64,000 nucleotides of DNA, taken from assembly GCF_020379485.1 (NCBI RefSeq), contig NC_063445.1:55639422-55703421 (forward strand), in the 5' to 3' direction. Positions 22,878 to 34,690 of the stretch are shown piece after piece. Both the position numbers and the translations under genes were made by a program. The notes beneath the pieces were generated by a model. It ran no database searches, was not told the DNA's origin, and was given only the letters and a program-made list of their open reading frames with translations. Positions within the stretch are counted from its first letter, which is position 1; the number at the start of each line of letters is the position of its first letter. Origin of the DNA: Brassica napus (taxonomy: Eukaryota; Streptophyta; Magnoliopsida; Brassicales; Brassicaceae).

Positions 22878-25351
22878 TCAATTAAGAGGACATGTTGTAG
22901 AATTGTGTCCCACATGGTTACAAATTCTACATGTGTGTTCCTTCCTTGGCCGCTTCTTGTCTGCAACTTTCTCTAAAATAGATTTATGTCTTGATTTTTT
23001 GGGTCTTCCCGGTGGTTAGCGGACATCAGGCGGTAAACAGATTCTCTTTGCAACTTCTTCTGGAATTGGAACATCAGCTGCATTGGGCATTACAGGAGTG
23101 AAATATGCATTGTAAAGGTACTGCGTCCGATAGTACTTGTGACAAAGTGATATACGTGATATGTTTCTAGCTTCCGCAGCAGCTATAGCATGAGCACATG
23201 GTAGCTTCTCCAAATCAAATCTACGGCAAGAACATGTTTTTTCTGTAAGGTTTACAACATGTAAAGATGAGACTCCCATCACTTGTGACTGATGAATGTC
23301 GATAGCTTGAACCTTTAATAGATTAGCAATAGGTATACGGCCCTGAAAATGGTAAAGTATTTAGATTAGAAACCAGTCTACCGAAATAAAAAAATTTGAT
23401 TATACATATATTACCTCCAACAACTTCTCCACACCACGAGTCAGAGAAGTTTTCATCAAGTCAGCATCATGTTTTCTTGTTGCAAACCAATGTGTCATCA
23501 TTAATCGGATAGACTCTAAAAGGCGAACAATTGGCAAACTTCTCACATCTGACAAACCTCTGTTTATGGATTCAGCTATGTTACTTGTAAGGATGTTATA
23601 TCTATCACCTCTAAAATGCGCTCGAGCCCACTTACACACATCAGCACGTTCCAAATATGCATGTAAATCTGGATTTAACCCTTTAATCGTCTCGAAGCTT
23701 GCTTCAAAGTCAGCTAACCTAAAAGAGTACGCAGCTTTTTTGACCAAACCAAACAGATCACGTCCTCTGTACCGTAATAAGATGTTCTTATATAAGTGGT
23801 ACATGCAAATTCCCGTGCTAGCCAATGGATAGACCACTGAAATTGCCTTCCTTATTGACTTGTGCCTGTCAGAAATTAATGCCAATCCTTCATCATTGGG
23901 TATCACACGGTTGAGTTGACGGAAGAACCATGTCCATGATTCATCATTCTCTGTGTCAACCACAGCAAATGCTATCGGAAATATCTGAAAATTACCATCC
24001 TGTGATGTTGCAATGAGAAGTGTTCCCTTGTATTTTCCTTGCAAGAAAGTACCATCAACCACCACAACCTTTCTCATAAATGGGAAGCCAGTAATGCTAG
24101 CGCTGAATGCAAGGAATAAATACTTAAATCTATTGTTTGCATCAACTTCCAGTCGAGCTAAGGTCCCAGGATTTGCCATTCTAATCTTGTGCATGTAAGA
24201 AGGTAACTCCTCATATCCACTCTCCGATGAACCCATTACGAGATCTCTAGCAACTATAAGTGTACTATGAGATTTCCAGTAATCCATCTGCGATTTGCAA
24301 TAAACAGCAACCAGGTCAAAAACAAGTAAGGTCAGATAAGACATTAGATTCAGTGTAAAAAGCGTAGTCAACAAACCTTGATTCCAAAGCTCATGTTCAT
24401 AGCACTCTCAACATGACGTGGTAAAATAGTTCGATCAACCCCACCAATATAGTCTTTGTACAAGAGGCCAAGAATTTCAGGAATAGCTTGTCGAGAACGA
24501 GACGAACGCTCTGTTACTGAGCAGGAATGCTCATCTACATATACTCGGATTGTGAACCTTGAAGATTCACCTACTGGTGTAGCTCTAAGCTTCCACGTAC
24601 ATCCTTTTACCCAACATTTTACAAACCACAGCGTACGGGTAGATTTATCCACATCAAAATCGAATTTGTGGACGACTAAACAGATCTTCAGACGTGTAGC
24701 CAATGCATCTTTTGAATCAAAACTCTGCCCCACTTCCAGTTTGAAAGAGCTCAAGTCGAACCTATTATGCGTACAATCTCCTTTTGGTGTCTTTAGGACT
24801 CTCGCTGAACTTATCTTTGTAGGAGATCCCTGACTCTCTTGTACTTGGTCTGGCGGAAACCCATATGAGGTAAAGTTTTCGTCATCAGACGTTGCTCCAT
24901 CAGAATCGTCGCATTAATCAAATCGATCATTGTCTTCATCTGAATCTTCATCCTCTGCCGACAATGGGTCATCTTTTTGCAGGAATTCTTCTGGTTCTTT
25001 GCTAGCTTCTTCAACCTCTTTTTTCTTCAGTTTAAACTCTACACAGAGTCTAACGTTTTCGACTTTGTTAAGACACAAAAATCCATGAAATTGCCTATCG
25101 TTTCTTACTTTCACAGGAGGGGTATCGAGGTTTTCCTTGACTAGTTTAGGTTTTGGCAAAACGTAGGTCAGCTCCAACTCGTGTTCTGCGAAATCAACTT
25201 CGTAATCCTCATATATGGTTTTCACAAAATCTTCATATCTAGTTTCCTCGTTAGCTGCAAGTAATTTACTACCTTGATCATTATCCACTTCAAATAACCA
25301 TTTTTTTCTTTCAAATTTCCACTTTCCGCAGACCAGAATGATGTGATCCAT
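22878..25351 (-). pseudogene. MURA-type MULE transposase, two in-frame stops
   Basis: Start ATG 25,351 (MDHIILVCGKWKFERKKW, PB1-like N-terminal domain). Exon 1 to 24,377, exon 2 24,287-23,415, exon 3 23,342-22,878, all GT-AG and in frame. A TAA at 24,914-24,916 interrupts exon 1 (NDRFD stop CDDSDG). The MuDR zinc/DUF domain follows (LRATPVGESSRFTI, DEHSC). Exon 2 is the DDE transposase core (VVVDGTFLQGKYKG; ALISDRHKSIRKAI; MYHLYKNI). Exon 3 has the SWIM finger CSCRRFDLEKLPCAH, a second TAA at 23,016-23,018, then PPGRPKKSR and a CCHC knuckle (CRICNHVGHNSTTC). It would cut and reinsert the element. Both stops interrupt an otherwise aligned frame. Confidence 0.9.
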
Positions 25352-26083
25352 GTTTCTCCAAGCAATAAGGATTGCAACAAGTGTTTAAAATAGCATGAAA
25401 AGAAACAACTTGAAGAGGAAGAAAAGAGAGATGAAAGAGATGACGACAACTACAAAATTTTCCCTAATTTTGAGTTTAATTAACCTAAAAACTAAACCAG
25501 ATTCGAAATTATTAGTAAACCGGGTCGAAATCGAAATTGATGTAGATAAACCCAGATTTTCGTTAATAAATCTGCCGCAACATAAACAAAAAGTCTGCTA
25601 CCACGTAAACAAAAAGTCTGCCACTTCATAAACAAAAAGTCTGTCAACAATTTTAAATCGGCTATATAAATCTGCCGTAAGAAAATAAGTCGATCACAAA
25701 AAGTAAATCTACCCAGAAAAAAATAAGTTGACCACTTAAATCTACCATTTAGAAATAATCTGCTACCATATTCGATAGACATATTCAAAAAAATATGTTT
25801 TTAATGTGAACAAATCTGACGCTTTCTAAAAAGTCTGCCACCACTTTAATAGTAGTTTTGTTTTCTACACATATTTTATAAATAGACTTATTGGTCGATA
25901 GATTTATTATTTTGAAAATAAATCGGCCGTCGATTAAATAATAAGGGCATTTGAGTAATGTTTTTTTTGTTATAACTAAGTGTAAGGGCAATTTAGACCA
26001 AAAAAATATTTTAATAAATTTCAAAAAATATGAGTCATTCTAGTAATAACATAACTAATTTGTGTCATTTTAGTAAACTTCCC

Positions 26084-26395
26084 ATAATTAAATTAGTTTA
26101 TTCTGTTTTAGGTCCACTACTCCCAAATTATTCAAAATTTATGATTAACCAAAAAAAAGTAACGAAGAAACATGTTTTTGGTTTCCTCTTTTCAGCGACC
26201 ACATGGTCTTTCGGCTCAAAAAGTGCAAGTGGCTATAATAGATTAAACTCATCATCGTGAATACAGCTGGTTTGTGTCGTTTAGTGTTGACTAAGAATAA
26301 TCAAGTACTTGGTCTTCAGTTGCGTTCTAAGCAAAAACACATTCGCATATACAGATCAGTTTGAAGAAAAGCGATTTTCAAGAGGTGATTTTTAA
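26084..26395 (+). promoter_or_regulatory. Orphan NLR promoter and leader without a gene
   Basis: Nearly identical to the two halves around the retroposon at 27,691-27,788 and 28,727-28,938, ending just after the leader intron donor (TTTTCAAGAG|GTGATTTTTA). Unrelated DNA follows instead of NLR coding sequence. Confidence 0.75.
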
Positions 26396-26769
26396 AGTCA
26401 TTGATGGGTAGGTAATTAATCAAGTGGCGAACCGGAACCGGCAATCAAACCGTACAAGAAATATAAACCAACGTACCATTGGCTTGACCAATCATTATCT
26501 TTATTTTATTATTGATGCATGTTTAGTTATGGTCTCGTGCTTTCAATATCTGAAAAATAAAATTCCAAAATTTGAAGGAGAGAGTAAGTCACGATTCCCA
26601 CGTTTCCCTTAATGTAATTTGCTTCCGATATTGTTTGAGCGTATTAGTTTTTTTATTTAAATGAGAAAAGCCTAAAAGCAACTTGTGTTTTAAAGTATCA
26701 AAGGGGTGATTAGGTTCACTCCTAACAGTCATTGCATCAATTAGGCTTTGAGGTTACTTTCTTACCTGT
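26396..26769. other. Junction DNA between duplicated units, no gene seen
   Basis: Unassigned; short frames only. It links the orphan promoter to the second MIP2 fragment. Confidence 0.5.
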
Positions 26770-27690
26770 TCAGTTCAAACATTTAAAAGACCCAATGGAA
26801 CTTATCTACACGTTGAAGAAGCTATATTGCTAGAGATGCAGCAGCTGGCTTTTGATCTATGCCTTGTTCTATCCAAAAGGGGGCATGATCCTATTTGGGA
26901 TTTAGGTGCAAGAGGTCTTGCACTTGAGCACATTGATGTAAGTTCACGAAAGCAGTTGCTTTGCTTTGCTATGGGTCACTGTGATGATGAATCGATCAGT
27001 GAGTTAGAGCTTCACGTGCAAGGTCAATTCCTGGGAAGCAGTTTGTCAGCACAAAAGCAACTGCTCTTGTTACTATTCTTTCTTGGATGGCAAGGAATGA
27101 TTTTGCGCCAAAAGATGAACTGATAGCCATGATTACAGACTCGATCACTGAACAAAAGAGGAAGACATCATAGGATGTTCTTTTCTGTTGAATCTAGTAG
27201 ATGCATCTAGTGCAGTAGAAGTTTTAGAAAAGCAGCTGAGAATTAGGGAGAACTATCAAGAAACTCGAAGTAGAGTGCGCGGATCCCAACCAGAGTAGAG
27301 AACTTGGAAGCTTTGGCCAAAATGGTAGAAGAGAGTTTGATTTTGGAAGTGCAGAGAGTTTTCCAGTTATACCTGAAACGCCGTTTTGGGGACAGTTTCT
27401 TTCATGTTTTAGGGAACTCTTGTTCTAAGTGACAGTTTCTTTCATCTGTTATCTAGTTGATATCTCGGGAGTTCCAAGAAGCAAATACAAGTTCTGAGAC
27501 ATGTTTTGGGGAACTCATTTTCCCATGGCTTGTAAAGGCAGACCAGAAGATATTAGCATGTTAACAAAGTTCATGCATAGCATGTTACCCATCTCTGAGT
27601 CTGATTAATGTAAATTTCTTAAGTTTATTCCTTTTGTAATCGTAAAAACCTCAGAAACACAAAACTTCAAAAGTAGAGATAAGTGAGTAA
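26770..27690 (+). pseudogene. MIP2-like fragment, copy 2 of the duplicated unit
   Basis: About 920 bp almost identical to 17,932-18,851 (same frame with MQQLAFDLCLVLSKRGHD and FAMGHCDDESISEL). It runs without interruption into the NLR promoter unit at 27,691, showing the pre-MULE state of copy 1. Confidence 0.75.
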
Positions 27691-27788
27691 ATAATTAAAT
27701 TAGTTTATTCTGTTTTAGGTCCACCACTCCCAAATTATTCAAAATTTATGATTAACCAAAAAAAAGTAACGAAGAAACATGTTTTTGG

Positions 27789-28709
27789 AAAGGAGAAGAG
27801 GGTGAGATCATTATTCACCAACAGAGAAGGAGAGAGAGAGAAAAGAAAGTTATTCTAAAAAGGCCGGCGTACGGCCGGCGCGTGAGCGTCCGTGCCATCG
27901 CCGGGACCTTTGTTTCTGGTGAATAATGATCGCATGTGTTCCTCCTCGCCGCTTCTCACCACCGATAGCCTTGTCGGAGCTCTGAAGTTTGTCTCCTTCC
28001 TTTTCGGTCGTGAGTAGTTTGGAGTAAAGACGCGTCGGTGTTGTGTTCCAGGGCGTGGAGGTTTCGGCTCTTTTACGCAAGTGGCTGTGGTCCGAGCGAT
28101 GGAGGCTCTCTCAGCTCCGTCGACGTCGGTTTAGGTACCCGTCGTGGCTCCTGTTACGATAAAGGAGAACGGTCGGCTAAAGTTTCCGCGTCGCCATACT
28201 CCTTGGTTGACGGCAGCTCTGTGTTGTTTTTTATGTTCGGTTTTATTTGCGGTTTCTCGTCCTGTGCCTTAGGCTCGTACGGTTTGGTTCCGACGAGGTA
28301 GAGGCGCAGATGGAAAGGGTCCATGGTGTAAGCGATGAAGTGGTAGTCGGTTGAGTTGAGAAGCTCCTCGACGGTGTTTTAAGATGGTTTCACGCGAAGT
28401 CTTCTTCTCGGTGTTGGCGGTGATTAGTGGTGGAGGAGATCTCGCAGGTGCGATTGAATCACTCCGATTAAGGAATCACCTGAGTCGAGACGTTTGCGGT
28501 GAAGAAGTGTTGGAGTGGTTGGCCTCCGGAGAGTTCTGGCGGTACGGTCAGGGGTTCGGAGGAGAGTTGCATGCGGCGGCAGCAATGTTTGGACCTTTGG
28601 GCCGTATTTCGAGTGTGTTTAGGCTGGTGGCCCGGTTGTACGTGGACTTCACCCCTTTTGTATCTTTGTTGGGCTCGTCCCGTTTCATTAATAAAATTGA
28701 CGGAAAAAA
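27789..28709 (+). mobile_element. Sadhu-like non-autonomous retroposon
   Basis: 921 bp flanked by the 17-bp direct repeat aagaaacatgtttttgg (27,772-27,788 and 28,710-28,726), which splits the otherwise continuous NLR2 promoter. GC-rich compared with surroundings; 3' end ATTAATAAAATTGACGG followed by an A run. No RT or other coding domain. Length, A tail, long target duplication and lack of coding fit Sadhu elements of Brassicaceae; a retroposed transcript is the alternative. A palindromic ggccggcgtacggccggc lies near 27,862. Confidence 0.7.
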
Positions 28710-28726
28710 AAGAAACATGTTTTTGG

Positions 28727-29128
28727 TTTCCTCTTTTCAGCGACCACATGGTCTTTCGGCTCAAAAAGTGCAAGTGGCTATAATAGATTAAACTCATCAT
28801 CGTGAATACAGCTGGTTTGTGTCGTTTAGTGTTGACTAAGAATAATCAAGTACTTGGTCTTCAGTTGCGTTCTAAGCAAAAACACATTCGCATATACAGA
28901 TCAGTTTGAAGAAAAGCGATTTTCAAGAGGTGATTTTTATTTTTTGTATTTTTCATATTTATTTCATCTCGATTGTTCATATCGTCTACAGATTAGATCC
29001 ACAAAATAGTATATATTATCTAGACTAGAATATGCAGAAATAAATATTAACCGGACTATGTATGAACTCAAGGATCCTTGCTCTCGTGTGATTATTGATT
29101 ACTTATTTCATGTTTGAGCAGGAGACTT
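28727..29128 (+). promoter_or_regulatory. NLR2 promoter (3' part) and leader intron
   Basis: Continues the promoter unit after the retroposon. Leader intron about 28,930 (AGAG|GTGATT) to 29,121 (GAGCAG), then GAGACTT and ATG at 29,129. The retroposon sits roughly 400 bp upstream of the ATG. Confidence 0.6.
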
Positions 29129-32100
29129 ATGGCTGAGGCACTTTTACCGTTTGCAGTGGAGAGGCTTTGGAACCTCCTTGTCCGAGAAACTGGGAGATTT
29201 CAAGGAGTTGAAGAGCAGTTCGAGGGATTAAAGAGTGATGTTGAAAAGTTAAGGTGTTTTCTGGAAGATGCAGAGGCCAAAAAACATACAAGTGCAACGG
29301 TAAAACACACTATCCAAGCGGTCAAAGAAATAGTTTTGGACGCAGAAGATATAGTCGAAACCTTTGTTTTAATGGAAGAACTCGGAAATAGAAGAGGCAT
29401 CACGAACACTATAAGAAGACTTTCTTGTGTTAGTTTGGAACGCAGGGGACTTGCAATGGATATGAAAGCTGTACGTGTGAGGATCTCTAAGGAGATACAC
29501 GATATGCAGAGTTATGGCGTACAACAACAGGTCATTGTCAGAGAAAGGTGTATGCCTCCACAGGACGAACAAAGACAAACGTTTTATATCGTTGACGAAG
29601 AGCAACCTATTGTTGGGATGGAGAGAAACATTGAGCTATTGGTTGGCTATTTGTTGGAGGAGGATAGCCGTCAAGTGTTTGCTATAACCGGGATGGGTGG
29701 TATTGGAAAATCCACACTCGCAAGAAAAGTTTTCAATCATGAGAAAATAAAAAAACATTTTTCAGGAGGATTAGCGTGGGTTTGTGTTTCACAACAGTTT
29801 GAAAGGAAGTGTGTCTGGCAGACAATCTTGCAACAACTCTGGCCAGAATGCGATGTGTCAAAGATGATGGAAGGCGAACTTCTGAAAGAGATTGTTCGAG
29901 TGTTGGAAACACAAAAGGCTTTGATCGTCATTGATGATATATGGAGAGAAGGAGACTGGGATCTAATCAATCCTGTGTTTCTGCCAAAAAAAGGTGAATC
30001 TCCTTGTGTTACATACATTAGGCCGTCTTTTAAAAAACTCAAGATCTGATTATGAAACATTACAAATATATGAATGTGTTGCAGGCTGGAAGGTATTACT
30101 TACTTCTCGCAATGAGGAAGTGGGATTACATGCAGACAGACAATGTGTTAACTTCAAACCAGAATGCCTAACTTTTGAAGAAAGTTGGGATCTTTTCCAA
30201 AGGATAGCATTTCCTATTAAAGACACAACTGGTAAGTTTTCAAGGGCGGCCTACTTGGATTTTTTTTTCTGTTATAGTAAATTAAAGAAAAAAAAATGAC
30301 TACATTATTTGCAAGACATATGATCCTTTCGAACATTCTTATAACTGATGTGATGCAGAATTTAAGATTGAAAAAGACATGAAAGAAATCGGTATGGAGA
30401 TGATTAGACATTGTGGAGGTCTACCACTGGCTATTAAGGTGTTAGGGGCGTTGTTAGGTAAGAAATACTCATTGCATGAGTGGAAAAGGATATACGAGAG
30501 TATTAATTCTAACATGGTCGGAGGATTCGAGGACGTTTTCCATGTTTTGTGTTTGAGCTTCGAAGAGCTGCCTGTTTATTTTATCTGTGGAGAAATTGTC
30601 ATATTATTGGGCTGCAGAAAGAATACCAAGGACAAGATATTATGATAGAGCGAGCATCCGAGAGGTTGCAGATGGATACATAGAAGAATTGGTGAAGAGA
30701 AACATGGTTATTTCTGAAAGAGATGTTAAAACTTTCAGATTTGAAACACTTCAGTTGCATGACATGATGAGAGAGGTTTGTTTACGCAAAGCTGAAGAAG
30801 AGAATTTCGTACAAACCATTGGCACATCAACCGAAAACTCAAAATCTCCTTGTAAATCTCGCAGACTTGCTGTTGTACGTTTGCGTGAAGAAAATTTTAA
30901 TGTCGATAAGGAGGTGAAGAATCCAAGCCTTAGAACTCTCTTGTTTATCGAGTGCAGAAGTTGGGAGGCAACAAGTTTATTGTTTACAAGTCATAAGCTG
31001 ATGAGAGTGTTAGATCTCTCTGAGGTCGAGTTTGAAGGAGGGAAGGTACCCTCTAGCATCGGGAAGCTCATCCACTTGAGATATCTTAGTTTAGTGGGGT
31101 CATATGTAACTCAACTGCCTTCTTCTATGCGGAATCTGAAGAAGCTGATCTATTTACACCTAGATTTTTTTTTTGAAGTCTACATGCCCAACAATATATT
31201 GAAAGAGATGCGAGAATTGACATTCTTGTGGTTGCCGGAGAGCTTACATGATAAGACAAAGTTGGAATTGGGAAATCTGGTCAAGCTGGAGACGTTGAAG
31301 AATTTCAACACAAAGCACGGGAGAGTGACAGATCTACAAGGTATGACACGGCTCAGATCTCTCTCTATCGATATTACAGACGAGAGGTATACTATGGAAA
31401 TTCTATCTTCATCTCTAAGTAAGCTTTCACACTTGGAGAATCTTACTATAAATAACGAGGAGGAGTTTTATACTCCCACGAATGATGATGAAGAAGGATT
31501 TGTTTGGGATTTTGTTAATCTCAAACAGCTGAAGTTGGAGATATATATGCCAAGGTTACCTGATGCGCAACGCTTTCCTTCTCACCTTACAACCATACGT
31601 CTAAAGGAGTGTTGTTTGAAGGAGGATCCAATGCCGATTCTAGAGAAGTTGCTTCACTTGAAAAAGATTAGTTTACAATCTCGATCTTTCAGTGGGAGAA
31701 GAATGGTGTGCTCAAGGGATGGGTTTCCTCAATTGGAGAAGCTACAATTTAGGGGATTAGAGGAGTGGAAAGAGTGGATAGTAGAAGAAGGCTCCATGCC
31801 CCTTCTCCATACTCTCTCTATTCGGTCTTGCATAAAATTAAAAGAGTTTCCTGATGGGCTGCAATTCATCACTTCCTTACACGATCTTATTGTTGGTGAA
31901 TCAAGTATTAGATTGTCGGAAACATGCTTGCCTTCTTTCCTTACAACCATATCTCTAATTAATTTTCGTTTGACAGAGGATCCAATGCTGATTCTAGAGA
32001 AGTTGCTTCACTTGAAAGATGTTAAGTTAATTCGTTCTTCCTGTGGGGGAAGAATGGTTTGCTCGAGGGGTGGGTTTCCTCAATTGCAGTACCTACAATT

Positions 32101-32371
32101 TGATGGATTAAAGGAGTGGGAAGAGTGGATAGTAGAAGAAGGCTCCATGCCCCTTCTCCATACTCTCGAAATTTTGGATTGTCCAAAGTTAAAGGAGCTT
32201 CCTGATGGGCTGCGATTCATCACTTCTTTGAAGTGTTTTTTTTATAATATGGGGAAGAGATGGAAGAAGAGACTGTCGGAAGGAGGAGAAGATTATTACA
32301 AAGTCCAACACATCCCTTCTGTTAAATTCAAGTACAGAATTGTACCCCCAGCAAGGCAGCGGCAGACCTAA
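29129..32371 (+). pseudogene. NLR2: CC-NBS-LRR (RPP8/RPP13-like), frameshifted by a ~47-bp deletion
   Basis: Exon 1 29,129-29,993 (865 nt, as NLR1), exon 2 30,085-30,231 (147 nt), exon 3 from 30,359. P-loop GMGGIGKSTL at 188; kinase-2 [36 protein letters not shown]. Near 30,580, relative to NLR1, the codons for [17 protein letters not shown] are missing (net 47 bp), so the first frame ends at 30,643-30,645. The second frame, from about 30,587 to TAA/TAG-free end 32,371, is a 594-codon remainder with LHDMMREVC and about fourteen LRRs, ending GEDYYKVQHIPSVKF as in the family. This is the only copy here with a complete LRR end. Unspliced read-through gives a CC-NBS protein without LRRs. Confidence 0.9.
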
Positions 32372-32430
32372 GCCTGACTTGGGGACAGAGTATCATCCAT
32401 TACTAGTCTTATAAGAACTGTAAGAGTTTA

Positions 32431-32520
32431 ACTTCCTGCATCTCATCGGCTAACCTTGTCCAAAATTTAATCAGTAAGATAAGGCTTTATTACAAAGTCC
32501 AACACATCCCTTTTGTTATT
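32431..32520 (-). pseudogene. MIP2 shard fused to a second NLR 3' tail
   Basis: 32,431-32,485 matches 59,541-59,597 (MIP2 region encoding FWARLADEM). The next bases (ttattacaaagtccaacacatccctt) repeat the NLR2 end at 32,294-32,320. A MIP2 piece thus lies between two copies of the NLR tail. Confidence 0.6.
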
Positions 32521-33298
32521 ATTCGTTGATTGATCTCGGCAATGATGAGTCAGACAGCAGCTGAAGGAGACTCTCAGCAATTACGGACTATCAGGTATAT
32601 ATTATCTAGGAATCAACTTCTCGGCAACTTCTTTGTATTTGCATAAACTACACTTTAGTTAAGATTATTTCGTTGGAATGTCTCTGATGATATGTGTTTT
32701 ACCAATTGCTTTGATATAGTGGCAAACAGAGATTTTACAAGTGAAACGTACTGGCACACACGAGGAGTGGATGCTGCGGTGAAGCTGTTCGACGAAGTGT
32801 CTAACTGAGGACACTTGATCTCCTGCACTGCTTTAAGTTTGTCTATAGAGATAGAGAGATTTATTTTGGGAAGTGAAGCTGTTCGAGGAAGGTTCTCATG
32901 TAACCTTTGTTGACTGAGAGAGGTGAAATATGTTAAGATTCTTATATTAGTATAGAACTGCGTTCAACTAGACTACTTGAAATGAAAACGGGATATTGAG
33001 AGATGTATTAAGGGAAGTGAGCACTGAGCACTGAGCACCTCACTTGTTTCATTTGAAATAAATGTTTATTTTCTCACTTTTGATGAATTTGTGTGCTATA
33101 TGATCTTATTAGGGACTGTGCTAATGAAAAGGATCCTATCAAATACAGAGTGAAATGTGTGAACATTATCTTCATCTCCTAAGTAAAAAATACCACAGTT
33201 GGAGAATTTTACTATATATGATCGAGTCTTTTGTGTGTTTTGGAAAAGCTGCCATGTGGTCAATAAAGTGTAAAAAACGTCATCATCCTTTTCATATA
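32521..33298. other. NLR2 3' flank, no gene seen
   Basis: Only short frames. 3' untranslated and rearranged DNA are likely. Confidence 0.5.
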
Positions 33299-34690
33299 TC
33301 ATCTACTCTTTGTACAACTAGAAAAGGCAGATCGTATTTTACTTCCAAAGACTGGAGCTGCTTCCTTGATATTCTTACCTGAGATGAACTGGATAAGCTC
33401 TAAGGAGTAGACACCAGCCTGACTTGGCAATTCCAGGTTCTCGGAGAATACTACGAGTTTTCCCCAAACCACATGCCTAACACGCTTCAGTTCTTCCAGG
33501 TTTCTGTCCAAGTTACTGAGAGAAGATAGCCACCGGTGAAGATTTTGTGTTTTCATGAGCCCCAGAAGACCGGTGAGGAAGCCTTGGAAACTCTCTGCAC
33601 TCCCAAATCATTATGAATTCTCCATGAAGAAAGAAGCCAGTGAGAGTTCCTACCATTTTGGCCAAAGCTTCCAAGTTCATCTCATTGATGTGCGCATGGA
33701 CTTCATTGTTGAAGCTGTCGAAAGAACCATGTTGCACCAATGATGATTCCTCCTTTCTTTCTTCCAAACGGCAATAACACTCAGGAAGGAGGCTGTTTAT
33801 GTAAGCAAGTCGTTGTTTGTTAAGACCATTAACTGCTGGGTACATGATTGTGCTTATTGTATGTATGGACATGTCTGAAGCAAAGGCAAGTAAATCTTCC
33901 TTGACTTGTAAAGTTTCAGCCGTGATTGTCCTCATTTGTCCAAGCCTCACGGCAAAGGATAGAGCTTAAGTACCTTAATATCACCTGGCGAGAAGACAAA
34001 AACAGATATATAGTAGTTGCAGTTGAGGAAAAGATAAGCTTTAACGAGTTATATGTATATTCCTATCTCTGACTGCTTCTAGGCCATATGTATCAGCTAA
34101 TTTTCTCTGACTTCACAAATTCAATGAGTGAAGAAAACAGCAACCTTAATGTAGTCAATATCATGGGACAAAATCTTTTCAGTATCAAACCCCGGGAATG
34201 ATTCGCTCTAGCATTCTAGAACGATCAGCTACATGCATCTTTTCCTCTAGTTTATGTTTCCACTCCTTCCAAAACGGTGATTGTTCCTATAATGTCTTCC
34301 TCTTTCGTTACGAGTTGTTCAATGATCGAGTCGGCGATCAGTTCATTTTTTGGTGCAAATCCATTCCTTGCCAGCCAAGAAAGAATGGTAATAAGAGCAG
34401 TTGCATTGGCCTTGCAGGTCGATTCATCATCACAGTGACCCAAAGCAAAGCCAAGCAACTACTTTCGAGAACTTACATCCATGTGCTTCAAGTGCAGGGA
34501 CCTCTTGCTATTGATGCTCTGTGATTGATTGCCATCTTGACAATATCCATTGGGTCTTTTACATGTTTGATCTGAACCGCCAAGAGAGTAACCCTAAGAT
34601 CTGGAAGCCTAACAGTAACTGCATCAATGGTATCTGCCTCAGCTTTAACAGTCCGGCTACTAGAAAATATATTCAAGCCTCCCTGCTTCT
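33299..34690 (-). pseudogene. MIP2-like (Sec39/NBAS family) fragments, largest cluster
   Basis: Minus-strand pieces in gene order: VKAEADTIDAVTVRLPDLRV and VQIKHVKDPMDIVKMAI (34,650-34,530), then LGFALGHCDDES and ILSWLARNGFAPKNELIAD (34,455-34,300), then LQVKEDLLAFASDMS, GLNKQRLAYINSLLPECYCRL and FNNEVHAHINEMNLEALAKM (33,920-33,640), then WLSSLSNLDRNLEELKRV and VVFSENLELPSQ (33,520-33,400). Frames change between pieces and long parts are missing, so it is dead. MIP2 acts in retrograde Golgi-to-ER transport in Arabidopsis. Family assignment from memory. Confidence 0.75.

Larger units (their letters stand above)
18861..26083. mobile_element. Mutator-like element (MULE), two-gene, Kaonashi-like
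   Basis: 7,223 bp flanked by ATAGTTAAA (18,852-18,860) and ATAATTAAA (26,084-26,092), a 9-bp target duplication with one mismatch. The paralogous empty site ataattaaa is at 27,691-27,699. The ends form diverged inverted repeats (left GAGTAATTACCTAGAC..., right read inward GGGAAGTTTACTAAAATG..., both leading into AATTACTA(C/G)AAT(A/G)ACTCATATT). Cargo: a plus-strand DUF1985/Ulp1 gene and a minus-strand MURA-like transposase, facing each other. Both have in-frame stops, so this copy is not autonomous now. Confidence 0.9.

Noticed and set aside
24013..24833. Plus-strand frames inside the transposase
   Set aside because: Antisense of a well-defined MURA coding region.
28038..28800. GC-rich reading frames in both directions (up to 135 codons)
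   Set aside because: They lie inside the non-coding retroposon or cross its end into NLR promoter DNA; no conserved domain.
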